From positions 1 through 6,363 of the forward strand of contig JAHEZA010000154.1 of NCBI GenBank assembly GCA_023251335.1: a DNA stretch of 6,363 bases, in the 5' to 3' direction. The notes beneath the pieces are model-generated. The model had not been told where the DNA came from. It did no database searches and was given only the letters and a program-made list of their open reading frames with translations. This document shows, in pieces, positions 1-6,363 of this stretch (position 1 is the stretch's first letter; every line of letters starts with the position of its first letter). The DNA comes from Chitinophagaceae bacterium (lineage in GTDB: Bacteria; Bacteroidota; Bacteroidia; Chitinophagales; Chitinophagaceae). A program made the translations under genes and the position numbers.

Positions 1-1554
1 AAAACGAATGAAAAAATTCAAAGTCTTGTTGACTATTTTACAATCGCGCCGGACGCAGATAAAGTTTGGGTAATCGCTATCTTCAGCTGGCGCAGACCAA
101 GGCGTGCCGTGAATTCCAGGCTGATGCGCGAATGGTGTATTGAGATGGCAGAAATCCCTGAATGGCTTTTCAATGAATGCTATCATACGGTGGGCGATCT
201 ATCTGAAACATTGGCATTGTTGCTTCCCGATGAAAAAAATGAAAATCAAAAAACGCAAAGCCTTTCTTACTATTTGGGAAAATTGATTTCAATAGAAAAA
301 GAAGATGAGTCGGTGAAGAAAAAATTTATTGTTCATAGCTGGCAGCAAATGAACAAAAATGAAAGATTTGTATTTAATAAATTTATCACCGGCAGTTTTC
401 GCATTGGCGTTTCACAAAAAACAATTGTCAATGCGCTGGCAAAAGTGGTGGAGCTTTCGCCATCAGTGATTGCACATCGCATCAGCGGCAACTGGGATCC
501 GGTGATGATGACCTTCAATGATTTATTAAGCGAAAGCGCTTCCTTGTCTGATTTTTCAAAGCCTTATCCTTTTTATTTGGCTTATGCTATTGATGATGAT
601 GTAGAAAATTTAGGCGATATCAATGAATGGCAGGCAGAATGGAAATGGGATGGCATTCGTGGACAAATCATCAAAAGAAATAATGAACTTTTCGTATGGA
701 GCCGGGGTGAAGAACTAATGACAGAAAAATTTCCCGAATACTTTATTTTAAAGGATTTATTGCCGGATGGTGTGGCGCTTGATGGAGAAATAATTCCGGC
801 AACTGATGGAAGACCTCTGCCCTTCGCTGTTTTGCAAACACGTATTGGTAGAAAAAACATTTCCAAAAAACAATTGCAGGAAGCGCCGATTAGTTTTTTT
901 GTGTATGATTTGTTGGAATATAATTATCAAGACTGGCGTGAAAAATTATTAACAGAAAGAAGAAAAAAGTTAGAAGAAATTATCACACCAATAAAAAATA
1001 ATGCTATACAAATTTCTGAAATCATTGATTTTAATTCATGGAATGAACTTGCAGAACTCAGGAAAAAATCACGCGAGAAAAACAGTGAAGGAATTATGTT
1101 GAAAAGAAAAGATTCGGTTTATAAAGTAGGGAGAAAACGCGGTGATTGGTGGAAATGGAAAATCGATCCGCTTACGATTGATTGCGTGATGGTGTATGCG
1201 CAAAAAGGAAGCGGGCGAAGAAGTAATCTTTATACAGATTATACTTTTGCGGTAAAAGATGGAAATGAATTGGTCACATTTACAAAAGCGTATTCGGGAT
1301 TGACTGATAAGGAATTTGCACAGATCGATAATTTCGTAAAAAGAAATTCCATTGAAAAATTTGGGCCGGTAAGGACTGTAAAACCGGAGCTGGTTTTTGA
1401 AATTGCTTTTGAAGGGATCGCAGCAAGCAGCCGGCATAAAAGCGGCGTGGCACTTCGTTTCCCGAGAATGAGCCGTTGGCGGAAAGACAAAACCGTTGAT
1501 GAGATAAATACACTTGATGACTTAAAAGAAATGCTGGAGATTTATGGAAAATAA
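1..1554 (+). CDS. ATP-dependent DNA ligase of the Lhr-helicase-associated family (5' partial)
   Basis: Seals DNA nicks with ATP through a ligase-AMP intermediate, presumably in DNA repair with the helicase downstream. The reading frame is open from base 1, so 517 residues are visible. The GTG at 109 is internal: residues 1-36 before it (for example APDADK and RRPRRAV) look typical of the family. From memory of homologues about 12-18 N-terminal residues are missing. Counting from the first codon: N-terminal DNA-binding domain about 1-185; adenylation domain with motif I KWDG (AMP-accepting Lys215), SRGEE at 234-238, motif III LDGE (260-263), motif IIIa FFVYDLLE (299-306), motif IV EGIM (363-366) and motif V WWKWK (383-387); then an OB-fold domain ending in motif VI, RFPRMSRWRKDK (486-497). 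All nucleotidyltransferase motifs are intact, so the enzyme should be active. It matches the bacterial family whose genes usually sit with an exonuclease, a DEXH helicase and PdeM. The family is clear; partners outside the window are inferred. Confidence 0.95.
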   Translation, partial: KTNEKIQSLVDYFTIAPDADKVWVIAIFSWRRPRRAVNSRLMREWCIEMAEIPEWLFNECYHTVGDLSETLALLLPDEKNENQKTQSLSYYLGKLISIEKEDESVKKKFIVHSWQQMNKNERFVFNKFITGSFRIGVSQKTIVNALAKVVELSPSVIAHRISGNWDPVMMTFNDLLSESASLSDFSKPYPFYLAYAIDDDVENLGDINEWQAEWKWDGIRGQIIKRNNELFVWSRGEELMTEKFPEYFILKDLLPDGVALDGEIIPATDGRPLPFAVLQTRIGRKNISKKQLQEAPISFFVYDLLEYNYQDWREKLLTERRKKLEEIITPIKNNAIQISEIIDFNSWNELAELRKKSREKNSEGIMLKRKDSVYKVGRKRGDWWKWKIDPLTIDCVMVYAQKGSGRRSNLYTDYTFAVKDGNELVTFTKAYSGLTDKEFAQIDNFVKRNSIEKFGPVRTVKPELVFEIAFEGIAASSRHKSGVALRFPRMSRWRKDKTVDEINTLDDLKEMLEIYGK

Positions 1555-1560
1555 TAAAGA

Positions 1561-1600
1561 ATATTAGAAAGGGTTAGAAGAGTTTAGATGGGTTAGAAAA
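1561..1600. repeat. Four phased TTAGA units between convergent genes
   Basis: TTAGA occurs at 1564-1568, 1574-1578, 1584-1588 and 1593-1597, with spacings of 10, 10 and 9 bases, giving a degenerate tandem of roughly GGGTTAGAAG. It fills most of the 68-base gap between the ligase stop and the DUF1697 stop. I see no stem-loop with a U-tract here, so there is no recognisable intrinsic terminator for either convergent gene. Function unknown; it may be a decayed short tandem repeat. Confidence 0.55.
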
Positions 1601-1622
1601 CTGTAGTAATTGCGAAATGCCA

Positions 1623-2147
1623 TCAATTGCTTTTAATTTTTTTTGCCAACCCGGCAAGTTTTTTTACCGTATTGATGTTACGAACGGTTCCTTTTTTTGC
1701 AATTTTTGGAAACTTCAATTTAGAGCGTCCCATTCCGTTTGGGTAGTGAATATAAATTTCCCGTTTGCCTGTTATAATTTCTTCTGTTTCTTTCTTTGAA
1801 AATTCTTCTACGATAGATTCGTCAACTATTTGCTCCAGAAACAATACGCCCACCTGCGAAGGATTTGCCGAAGGAAACGGATTATTGGCAACAATTGTTT
1901 CCAGTTCTTCAATTGTCCTTATCATTACAGAAACCGGGTTTGGGAGTTTTGTCTTTAAAGCCTCTTGAAGTTTTACCGCCGCTTTCTCTTCAGGCACTTT
2001 ACTTTCAAAAAGTACGTTGCCGCTTTGAATATAGGTTTGCACATTTTTAAAACCGATTCCTTCACAAAGCGCTTTCAATTCTGTCATCGGCAAAATGTTA
2101 TTTCCGCCCACATTTATTCCCCTTAAAAGTGCTACAAGTATTTCCAT
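1623..2147 (-). CDS. DUF1697 family protein
   Basis: A 174-residue soluble protein without signal peptide or membrane segment, the usual length for DUF1697. The family has no biochemical function that I can state with confidence. Family marks visible: LLRGINVGGNN at 7-17, TYIQSGNVLF at 38-47, a second half with IYIHYPNGMGRSKL at 131-144, and the closing RNINTVKKL block at 156-164. The usual form of this last block, from memory, is RNWNTVxKL, so this copy has Ile where Trp is expected. The start is the first ATG after an in-frame stop (plus-strand 2169-2171); there is no Shine-Dalgarno sequence, as is usual in Bacteroidetes. It runs antisense between the ligase and the helicase, converging on the ligase and diverging from the helicase, so it cannot be co-transcribed with them. 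Whether it has any role in repair is unknown. Confidence 0.93.
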   Translation of the reverse strand: MEILVALLRGINVGGNNILPMTELKALCEGIGFKNVQTYIQSGNVLFESKVPEEKAAVKLQEALKTKLPNPVSVMIRTIEELETIVANNPFPSANPSQVGVLFLEQIVDESIVEEFSKKETEEIITGKREIYIHYPNGMGRSKLKFPKIAKKGTVRNINTVKKLAGLAKKIKSN

Positions 2148-2169
2148 TTTGATTGAAAGATTATAGTCT

Positions 2170-2177
2170 TAAAGATA
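2170..2177 (-). promoter_or_regulatory. Possible -7 element for the DUF1697 gene
   Basis: Read on the minus strand this is TATCTTTA, seven of eight positions matching the Bacteroidetes -7 consensus TAnnTTTG. It would start transcription about 15-20 bases before the DUF1697 ATG. No TTTG lies at the correct -33 distance, so the call is weak. Confidence 0.25.
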
Positions 2178-2204
2178 TCAAAAATCAGCGCATTCATTCG
2201 ATTT

Positions 2205-2222
2205 AATTCGTGAAATTCGTGA
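2205..2222. repeat. Perfect tandem 9-mer just before the helicase start
   Basis: AATTCGTGA is repeated exactly twice in tandem (2205-2213 and 2214-2222), and the helicase ATG follows six bases later at 2229. Its position would place it in the 5' untranslated region or the core promoter of the helicase gene. It could be an operator, part of a dispersed short repeat, or chance. The copies end in TGA, and the last one (2220-2222) is the in-frame stop that fixes the helicase start. Confidence 0.6.
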
Positions 2223-2228
2223 CTTACA

Positions 2229-4754
2229 ATGAAATTAAAAAACACTCCAGGTTTCCAAATAGTCAATCAGTGGCTCACTGCCAAAGATTTTATTCCCTTT
2301 GCTTTCCAGGAAGAAACGTGGCAACATATTATCAATAATAAATCCGGGCTGGTAAATGCGCCAACGGGTTGCGGAAAAACATTTTCGGTTTTCCTCGGCG
2401 CAGTCATTTCTTTTATCAATCAACATCCTGAAAATTACCAAACTAAAAATAAAAATGGGCTGCAACTATTGTGGATAACGCCTTTGCGCGCCCTGGCAAA
2501 AGATATTGGCCGTGCGATGGAAGAAGTAATTGAGGAACTGGGAATGAATTGGAAAATTGGAATCCGCAATGGCGATACGAGCATCAGCGAGCGTGCGAAA
2601 CAAAAAAGACAAGTTCCCGAAGTGCTTATCATCACTCCCGAAAGTTTGCATCTTTTATTAGCCCAAAAACATTACCCCGAAATTTTTAAAACTTTAAAAA
2701 TAATTGCTGTTGATGAATGGCATGAATTGCTGGGAAGTAAGCGTGGTGTGCAGGTAGAACTGGCATTGTCAAGAATTATTGGTCAGAGATTAGAAAACAG
2801 TAAACAAACAAATAAACCGAATTTTAATTCATTAAATATCTGGGGCATCAGTGCAACAATCGGAAACCTGCAACAGGCGCAGGAAGTATTGCTTTCGCCA
2901 CTTTCTCAAATGAATTTTTTAGAAAAAGATTTTGTAACCGTTACCGCGAATATTGATAAGCCAATTGATATCGAATCTATCTTTCCTGATGAAATAGAAA
3001 AATATCCGTGGGCGGGTCATTTGGGAATTAAGCTGGTTGATAAAGTCATTCCGATTATTTTGAAAAGTAAGACAACACTTATCTTTATCAACACGCGGGG
3101 CATGAGTGAAATGTGGTACCAGGCGTTGCTTCACGCTTGTCCTGATTTAGCGGGCGCTATTGCATTGCATCACGGAAGTATTGAGCAGGCACTGCGTTTT
3201 TGGGTAGAAGAAAATTTACATACGGGAAATTTAAAAGCGGTTGTTTGTACCGCCAGCCTTGATTTAGGCGTTGATTTTCGACCGGTAGAAACCGTGATTC
3301 AAGTTGGCTCTCCAAAAGGCGTTGCGCGTTTTTTGCAGAGAGCGGGAAGAAGTGGTCATAGGCCCGGCGAAGTAAGTAAAATTTATTTTCTGCCCACGCA
3401 TTCGTTAGAATTAATAGAAGCCGCGGCATTAAAAGAAGCCACTAAAATAAAATTGATAGAAAGCCGCGAACCACGAATTTTGTGCTTCGACGTGTTGATT
3501 CAATATCTGAGTACGCTTGCCATTTCAGATGGTTTTTATCCGGATAATATTTTTGAAGAAATCAAATCCACTTTCTGCTATAAAGAAATAATGGAAGAAG
3601 AATGGCAGCAAATCCTACACTTTGCAACGGCCGGTGGCGTTGCATTACAGCAATATGACGACTACAAAAAAATAGAAATTATTGACGGGCTTTATAAAAT
3701 AAATAACCGGAGAATTGCTATGCGTCACCGTATGCACATCGGCACGATTGTGAGCGATCCGATGATGAAGGTAAAATTCATTAGCGGAGGCTATGTTGGC
3801 GTTATTGAAGAATGGTTTATTGCGGGTATGCAGCCCGGCGATGTTTTTACGCTCGCCGGAAGAACACTGGAATTTGTAATGATAAAGGATATGACATGCC
3901 TCGTAAGAAAATCGAATGCAAAAAAATCAAGGATACCAAGTTGGCAAGGGGGAAGGATGCCACTTTCGGCGAACCTCGGATTTATGCTGAGGAAGAAATT
4001 TGATGAAGTGGAAATTGAAAATGAAGAATTGAAAATTACAAAAGATAAAGAACTGGAAATCTTAAAACCACTTTTTGAATTGCAGCAATATCTTTCACAT
4101 ATTCCGAGGCAAAATGAATTATTAATTGAACAGATTGAAACCAAGGACGGGTTTCATCTTTTTGTTTTTCCATTTGAAGGAAGATTGGTACATGAAGCCA
4201 TGGCAGCGATTTTAGCATATCGGATTAGTTTAATTACACCCATCACTTTTTCTTTCGCAATGAATGATTATGGTTTTGAATTACTAAGCGACCAGCCAAT
4301 TCCGTTGGATGACGTTAACGCATACATGCTTTTTTCTCCGGATAATTTATTCGAAGACATTCAGCGCAGTCTGAACAGCGTGGAAATGGCCAAAAGAAAA
4401 TTCCGTGATATCGCCGTCATCGGCGGGTTAATCTTCCAGGGCTTTCCCGGCGAACAAAAAAAGGCCCGGCACCTGCAATCTTCCGCGTCATTATTATTCA
4501 ATGTGTTTTCAGAATATGAGCCCAATAATCTCCTATTGCGACAAGCTTACAATGAAGTGATGGAGCAGCAAATGGAAGAACAGCGCCTGCGCGATATGCT
4601 GCAAAGAATCCAAGAAGGGAAAATTATTATCACTTTTCCAAAACGATTAACACCATTTTGTTTCCCGATAAAGGTAGATAGCATGCGCGAAGACCTTTCT
4701 TCAGAGAAACTGGAAGATCGCGTAAAGAGAATGCAGATGCAGTTGGAAAAATAG
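2229..4754 (+). CDS. Ligase-associated DEXH-box helicase, Lhr-Core type
   Basis: An 841-residue superfamily 2 ATP-dependent DNA helicase, expected to translocate 3'-to-5' on single-stranded DNA and unwind duplexes or hybrids in repair, as known for Lhr proteins. Motifs in order: Walker A APTGCGKT (44-51), Ia TPLRALA (84-90), Ib TPESLHLLL (136-144), Walker B DEWH (162-165), III SAT (208-210), IV LIFINTRG (284-291), a GSI motif region (316-318), V TASLDLGVDF (341-350), and VI QRAGRSGHR with both arginine fingers (370-378). After the RecA pair comes a winged-helix region (about 400-490), then the Lhr-type barrel with GTIVSD (505-510), GYVGVIEEWF (521-530), PGDVF (536-540) and the PSWQG block (570-574). 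The C-terminus, TPFCFPI (808-814) and SSEKLEDRVKRMQMQLEK (824-841), looks full length for the core family, without the long extension of mycobacterial Lhr. The start is the first ATG after an in-frame TGA. No Shine-Dalgarno sequence is present. It normally pairs with the ligase at the left; here an antisense gene separates them. Confidence 0.96.
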   Translation: MKLKNTPGFQIVNQWLTAKDFIPFAFQEETWQHIINNKSGLVNAPTGCGKTFSVFLGAVISFINQHPENYQTKNKNGLQLLWITPLRALAKDIGRAMEEVIEELGMNWKIGIRNGDTSISERAKQKRQVPEVLIITPESLHLLLAQKHYPEIFKTLKIIAVDEWHELLGSKRGVQVELALSRIIGQRLENSKQTNKPNFNSLNIWGISATIGNLQQAQEVLLSPLSQMNFLEKDFVTVTANIDKPIDIESIFPDEIEKYPWAGHLGIKLVDKVIPIILKSKTTLIFINTRGMSEMWYQALLHACPDLAGAIALHHGSIEQALRFWVEENLHTGNLKAVVCTASLDLGVDFRPVETVIQVGSPKGVARFLQRAGRSGHRPGEVSKIYFLPTHSLELIEAAALKEATKIKLIESREPRILCFDVLIQYLSTLAISDGFYPDNIFEEIKSTFCYKEIMEEEWQQILHFATAGGVALQQYDDYKKIEIIDGLYKINNRRIAMRHRMHIGTIVSDPMMKVKFISGGYVGVIEEWFIAGMQPGDVFTLAGRTLEFVMIKDMTCLVRKSNAKKSRIPSWQGGRMPLSANLGFMLRKKFDEVEIENEELKITKDKELEILKPLFELQQYLSHIPRQNELLIEQIETKDGFHLFVFPFEGRLVHEAMAAILAYRISLITPITFSFAMNDYGFELLSDQPIPLDDVNAYMLFSPDNLFEDIQRSLNSVEMAKRKFRDIAVIGGLIFQGFPGEQKKARHLQSSASLLFNVFSEYEPNNLLLRQAYNEVMEQQMEEQRLRDMLQRIQEGKIIITFPKRLTPFCFPIKVDSMREDLSSEKLEDRVKRMQMQLEK

Positions 4755-4949
4755 AGAGACATGTTGGTGTGCCTTAGTTTAAATTTATTGAGATCTCAAA
4801 ACGCTTGTATTCACGTAGCCGACGTAATAGGCAGATGATAATCAGTTTACAAAAAAAATAACTAAAAATAAATAACTGAAAACTATCTTGCAGCCCGGCT
4901 CATATCCATCTAAAATAAATGGTTGATTCATCGGCTATAAATTTCATTC
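4755..4949. other. 195-base intergenic region without a recognised gene
   Basis: This gap holds a perfect 12-base palindrome TTGAGATCTCAA (4788-4799), which has no loop and no T-run and so is not a normal intrinsic terminator. It also has two ACGTA copies nine bases apart (4813-4817, 4822-4826) and an A-rich stretch (4851-4882) in which AATAACT occurs twice, 14 bases apart. TAAATTTC at 4938-4945 resembles the Bacteroidetes -7 box but lies four bases from the next ATG and has no -33 partner at the right distance. The membrane-protein promoter must be in or before this stretch, but I cannot place it. Confidence 0.5.
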
Positions 4950-5564
4950 ATGTTCAGTATTATTACCGGTAGTATTATTTTAAGTGTTTTGCATGCGATG
5001 ATTCCAAATCACTGGCTTCCCATTATCGCGATTGGAAGAAAGGAAAAATGGCCGGTCAGTGAAGTAACTGAAGTCACCTTTATTTCCGCGATAGCGCATG
5101 GGTTGAGTACGGTAATCTTAGGGTTTATTCTTGGATACCTCGGCGCGGCATTGTCTGAGAGGATAGAATATTTCACCCATTTTATTGCTCCGGCAATTTT
5201 GATTTTATTGGGAATATTCTTTATTTATCGCCATCATCACCATAAGCATTTTCATATTAATGATGATATTAAAAAGAAGAAGTCAAAGAAAAAAATTATT
5301 GTGGCGCTGGTGTTGGCCATGTTTCTATCGCCCTGCATGGAAATAGAGGCCTATTTTTTATTAGCCGGAACAGAGGAAAGATGGCTTATATGGTTTATAG
5401 CGGCATTGTATTTAATAATCACCACGCTGGGAATGGTAACGCTGGTAAGGTTAGCATATCTCGGAATTTTAAAACTCAACTGGCATTCTTTGGAACATAA
5501 CGCCGGTATCATTACAGGCATCACTTTGATAGCAACCGGTATCCTGGCTTTCTTTATTCACTGA
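4950..5564 (+). CDS. NicO/RcnA-like integral membrane protein, putative divalent-metal (Ni/Co) transporter
   Basis: A 204-residue inner-membrane protein with six likely helices at about 2-28, 43-67, 75-93, 116-140, 145-165 and 184-203. Helix 1 carries HAMIPNH (15-21), which resembles the HX4DH metal-binding signature of nickel/cobalt permeases with Asn in place of Asp. Helix 2 has a second intramembrane His in AHGLS (49-53). Between helices 3 and 4 is a His-rich loop, HHHHKHFH (95-102), followed by a Lys-rich stretch (108-115), a layout typical of metal transporters. Helix 4 has SPCMEIEAY (127-135), with Cys and acidic residues inside the membrane. The start is the first ATG after the in-frame TAA at 4938-4940. 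The protein is shorter than most RcnA or NicO proteins, and substrate and direction cannot be read from sequence. Alternatives are a TauE/SafE-like or UreH-like permease, or an uncharacterised family. The membrane topology is firm; the transport role is inferred. Confidence 0.55.
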   Translation: MFSIITGSIILSVLHAMIPNHWLPIIAIGRKEKWPVSEVTEVTFISAIAHGLSTVILGFILGYLGAALSERIEYFTHFIAPAILILLGIFFIYRHHHHKHFHINDDIKKKKSKKKIIVALVLAMFLSPCMEIEAYFLLAGTEERWLIWFIAALYLIITTLGMVTLVRLAYLGILKLNWHSLEHNAGIITGITLIATGILAFFIH

Positions 5565-5566
5565 TC

Positions 5567-5618
5567 ACTTAAGCAATAATATTTCATTTCTTTGCACTTA
5601 TATTTTTACCGCTTAAGT
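5567..5618. repeat. 8-base inverted repeat overlapping the metF -7 box
   Basis: ACTTAAGC (5567-5574) and GCTTAAGT (5611-5618) are exact reverse complements separated by 36 bases; each contains the self-complementary CTTAAG. The right arm overlaps the predicted -7 element of metF, a position where a repressor could block RNA polymerase. The core is itself a palindrome, so coincidence is possible. Confidence 0.4.
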
Positions 5619-5621
5619 TTG
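5591..5621 (+). promoter_or_regulatory. Bacteroidetes-type promoter of metF
   Basis: TTTG at 5591-5594, a 19-base spacer, then TAAGTTTG at 5614-5621 exactly match the Bacteroidetes housekeeping consensus TTTG-N19-21-TAnnTTTG. Transcription would start near 5626-5630, leaving a leader of only about 8-12 bases before the ATG at 5638. That is too short for a riboswitch. The metF gene therefore appears to have its own promoter rather than depending on read-through from the membrane-protein gene. Confidence 0.75.
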
Positions 5622-5635
5622 CACCTATTTTATAA
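5591..5635. repeat. Imperfect 18-base direct repeat at the metF promoter
   Basis: The blocks 5591-5608 and 5618-5635 both begin TTTGCAC and agree at 14 of 18 positions, 27 bases apart. The first copy starts with the -33 box and the second with the last four bases of the -7 box. It may be a regulator-binding pair or a local duplication; the AT-rich halves inflate the similarity. Confidence 0.45.
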
Positions 5636-5637
5636 AA

Positions 5638-6363
5638 ATGAAAGTAACCGAGCATATCAAAAAAGCAAATGGAGGAACAGGGATTTCTTTTGAAATACTT
5701 CCCCCATTAAAAGGGAAAACGATTGAATCGATTTATAATCACCTGGATCCTCTAATGGAATTTAATCCAGCCTTCATTAACGTTACCTATCACAGAAGCG
5801 AGCAGGTATTTAAAAAGCGGGTAGATGGTTCTTTTGAAAAAGTTGAAATACGCAAGCGGCCAGGTACCGTGGGTATATGCGCGGCCATTATGAATCATTA
5901 CAAGATAGACGCGGTACCACATTTGATTTGTGGTGGATTTAATCTGCAGGAAACCGAAAATGCGTTAATTGATCTTGCATTCCTCGGGATTGATAACGTA
6001 TTGTTGCTTCGCGGAGACGCTGCAAAAAATGAAGCGGTGTTTGAACCTGAAAATGATGGCCACTCTTATGCGATTGATCTTTTGAAGCAAACGGTAAATC
6101 TGAATCACGGTATTTATCTCGAAGATGATATCAGAGATGGGTATAAAACTCAGTTTTGTATTGGGGTAGCCGGGTACCCGGAAAAACATTTTGAAGCGCC
6201 TAACCTGCAGAGCGATCTGCGCTATCTGAAAATGAAGGTAGATGCAGGAGCCGATTATATTACCACCCAGATGTTTTTTGATAATAAAAAATATTTTGAG
6301 TTTGTAAAGAACTGCAGGGAAATAGTAATAAAAATTCCCATCATACCCGGTTTGAAACCAATA
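5638..6363 (+). CDS. metF: Methylenetetrahydrofolate reductase (3' partial)
   Basis: Flavoenzyme that reduces 5,10-methylene-tetrahydrofolate to 5-methyl-tetrahydrofolate, the methyl donor for methionine synthase. The first 242 codons are visible and the frame is open at the window end, so about 75 residues are missing if it has the usual length near 315. The visible part is the FAD-binding TIM barrel. SFEILPP (17-23) holds the catalytic Glu19 (equivalent to E. coli Glu28). FINVTYH follows at 46-52, then PHLICGG at 94-100. LLRGD (123-127) holds Asp127, equivalent to E. coli Asp120 near the flavin. GVAGYPEKHFEAP lies at 176-188, and ADYITTQMFFD (205-215) carries the substrate-binding Gln211. 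ILPPLKGK replaces the FFPP form of proteobacterial MetF, as I recall for Bacteroidetes homologues. The start ATG lies 17 bases after the -7 box, with A-rich sequence and no Shine-Dalgarno. No defect is seen. Confidence 0.95.
   Translation, partial: MKVTEHIKKANGGTGISFEILPPLKGKTIESIYNHLDPLMEFNPAFINVTYHRSEQVFKKRVDGSFEKVEIRKRPGTVGICAAIMNHYKIDAVPHLICGGFNLQETENALIDLAFLGIDNVLLLRGDAAKNEAVFEPENDGHSYAIDLLKQTVNLNHGIYLEDDIRDGYKTQFCIGVAGYPEKHFEAPNLQSDLRYLKMKVDAGADYITTQMFFDNKKYFEFVKNCREIVIKIPIIPGLKPI

Noticed and set aside
109..111. GTG as a possible ligase start codon
   Set aside because: The frame is open to base 1 and residues before the GTG look like the ligase N-terminus, so the gene starts left of the window.
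1069..1437. 122-codon minus-strand open frame inside the ligase gene
   Set aside because: Opposite the conserved motifs IV and V of the ligase; the composition is that of an antisense shadow and no family is recognised.
1617..1968. Plus-strand short open frames opposite DUF1697
   Set aside because: They are low-complexity, Phe- or Ser-rich translations of the complement of a well-supported conserved gene.
3791..4144. 117-codon minus-strand open frame inside the helicase gene
   Set aside because: It lies opposite a conserved Lhr-type region, is Ser/Ile/Asn/Phe-rich without a recognisable domain, and is a shadow of the real gene.
4788..4799. Palindrome TTGAGATCTCAA as a helicase terminator
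   Set aside because: The stem would have no loop, is AT-rich and is not followed by a T-run, so it does not fit an intrinsic terminator; it is kept only as a note on the intergenic region.
4938..4945. TAAATTTC as a -7 box for the membrane-protein gene
   Set aside because: It lies four bases from the ATG and no TTTG lies about 19 bases upstream.
5965..6189. 74-codon minus-strand open frame
   Set aside because: It is antisense to the conserved MetF barrel and has no independent support.
1..6363. CRISPR array, insertion sequence, tRNA, or phage/defence island
   Set aside because: No regularly spaced long repeats, transposase-like frame, terminal inverted repeats or tRNA-like clover-leaf sequence were seen; the genes are repair and housekeeping types.

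Overview
The window looks like a chromosomal piece of a Bacteroidetes (Bacteroidota) genome, possibly Chitinophagaceae-like. Three things suggest this: AT-rich intergenic DNA, no Shine-Dalgarno sequence before any of the four visible start codons, and an exact match to the Bacteroidetes sigma promoter (TTTG-N19-TAnnTTTG) before metF. The MetF protein also reads like Bacteroidetes MetF from memory. The species cannot be named from this window.

Layout: (1) bases 1-1554, plus strand, an ATP-dependent DNA ligase that lacks only its extreme N-terminus because the window starts inside it; (2) 1555-1622, a short gap carrying four phased TTAGA units; (3) 1623-2147, minus strand, a DUF1697 protein; (4) 2148-2228, a divergent intergenic region with a tandem 9-mer; (5) 2229-4754, plus strand, a complete Lhr-Core type DEXH-box helicase; (6) 4755-4949, an A-rich gap with no convincing gene; (7) 4950-5564, plus strand, a six-helix membrane protein with NicO/RcnA-like metal-transport signatures and a His-rich loop; (8) 5565-5637, a metF promoter region; (9) 5638 to the window end, plus strand, the first 242 codons of metF (methylenetetrahydrofolate reductase).

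The ligase and helicase belong to the known 'DNA ligase-associated' repair module, whose usual members are an MBL-fold exonuclease, an ATP-dependent ligase, a DEXH helicase and the metallophosphoesterase PdeM. Here the ligase and helicase are split by an antisense DUF1697 gene, and no PdeM gene follows the helicase within the window. The exonuclease, if present, would lie to the left of base 1. The right part is unrelated metabolism: a probable divalent-metal transporter next to metF. I see no mobile element, CRISPR array, tRNA or rRNA. The window is mostly known gene families in a somewhat unusual arrangement, and I do not see strong evidence for a wholly new system.
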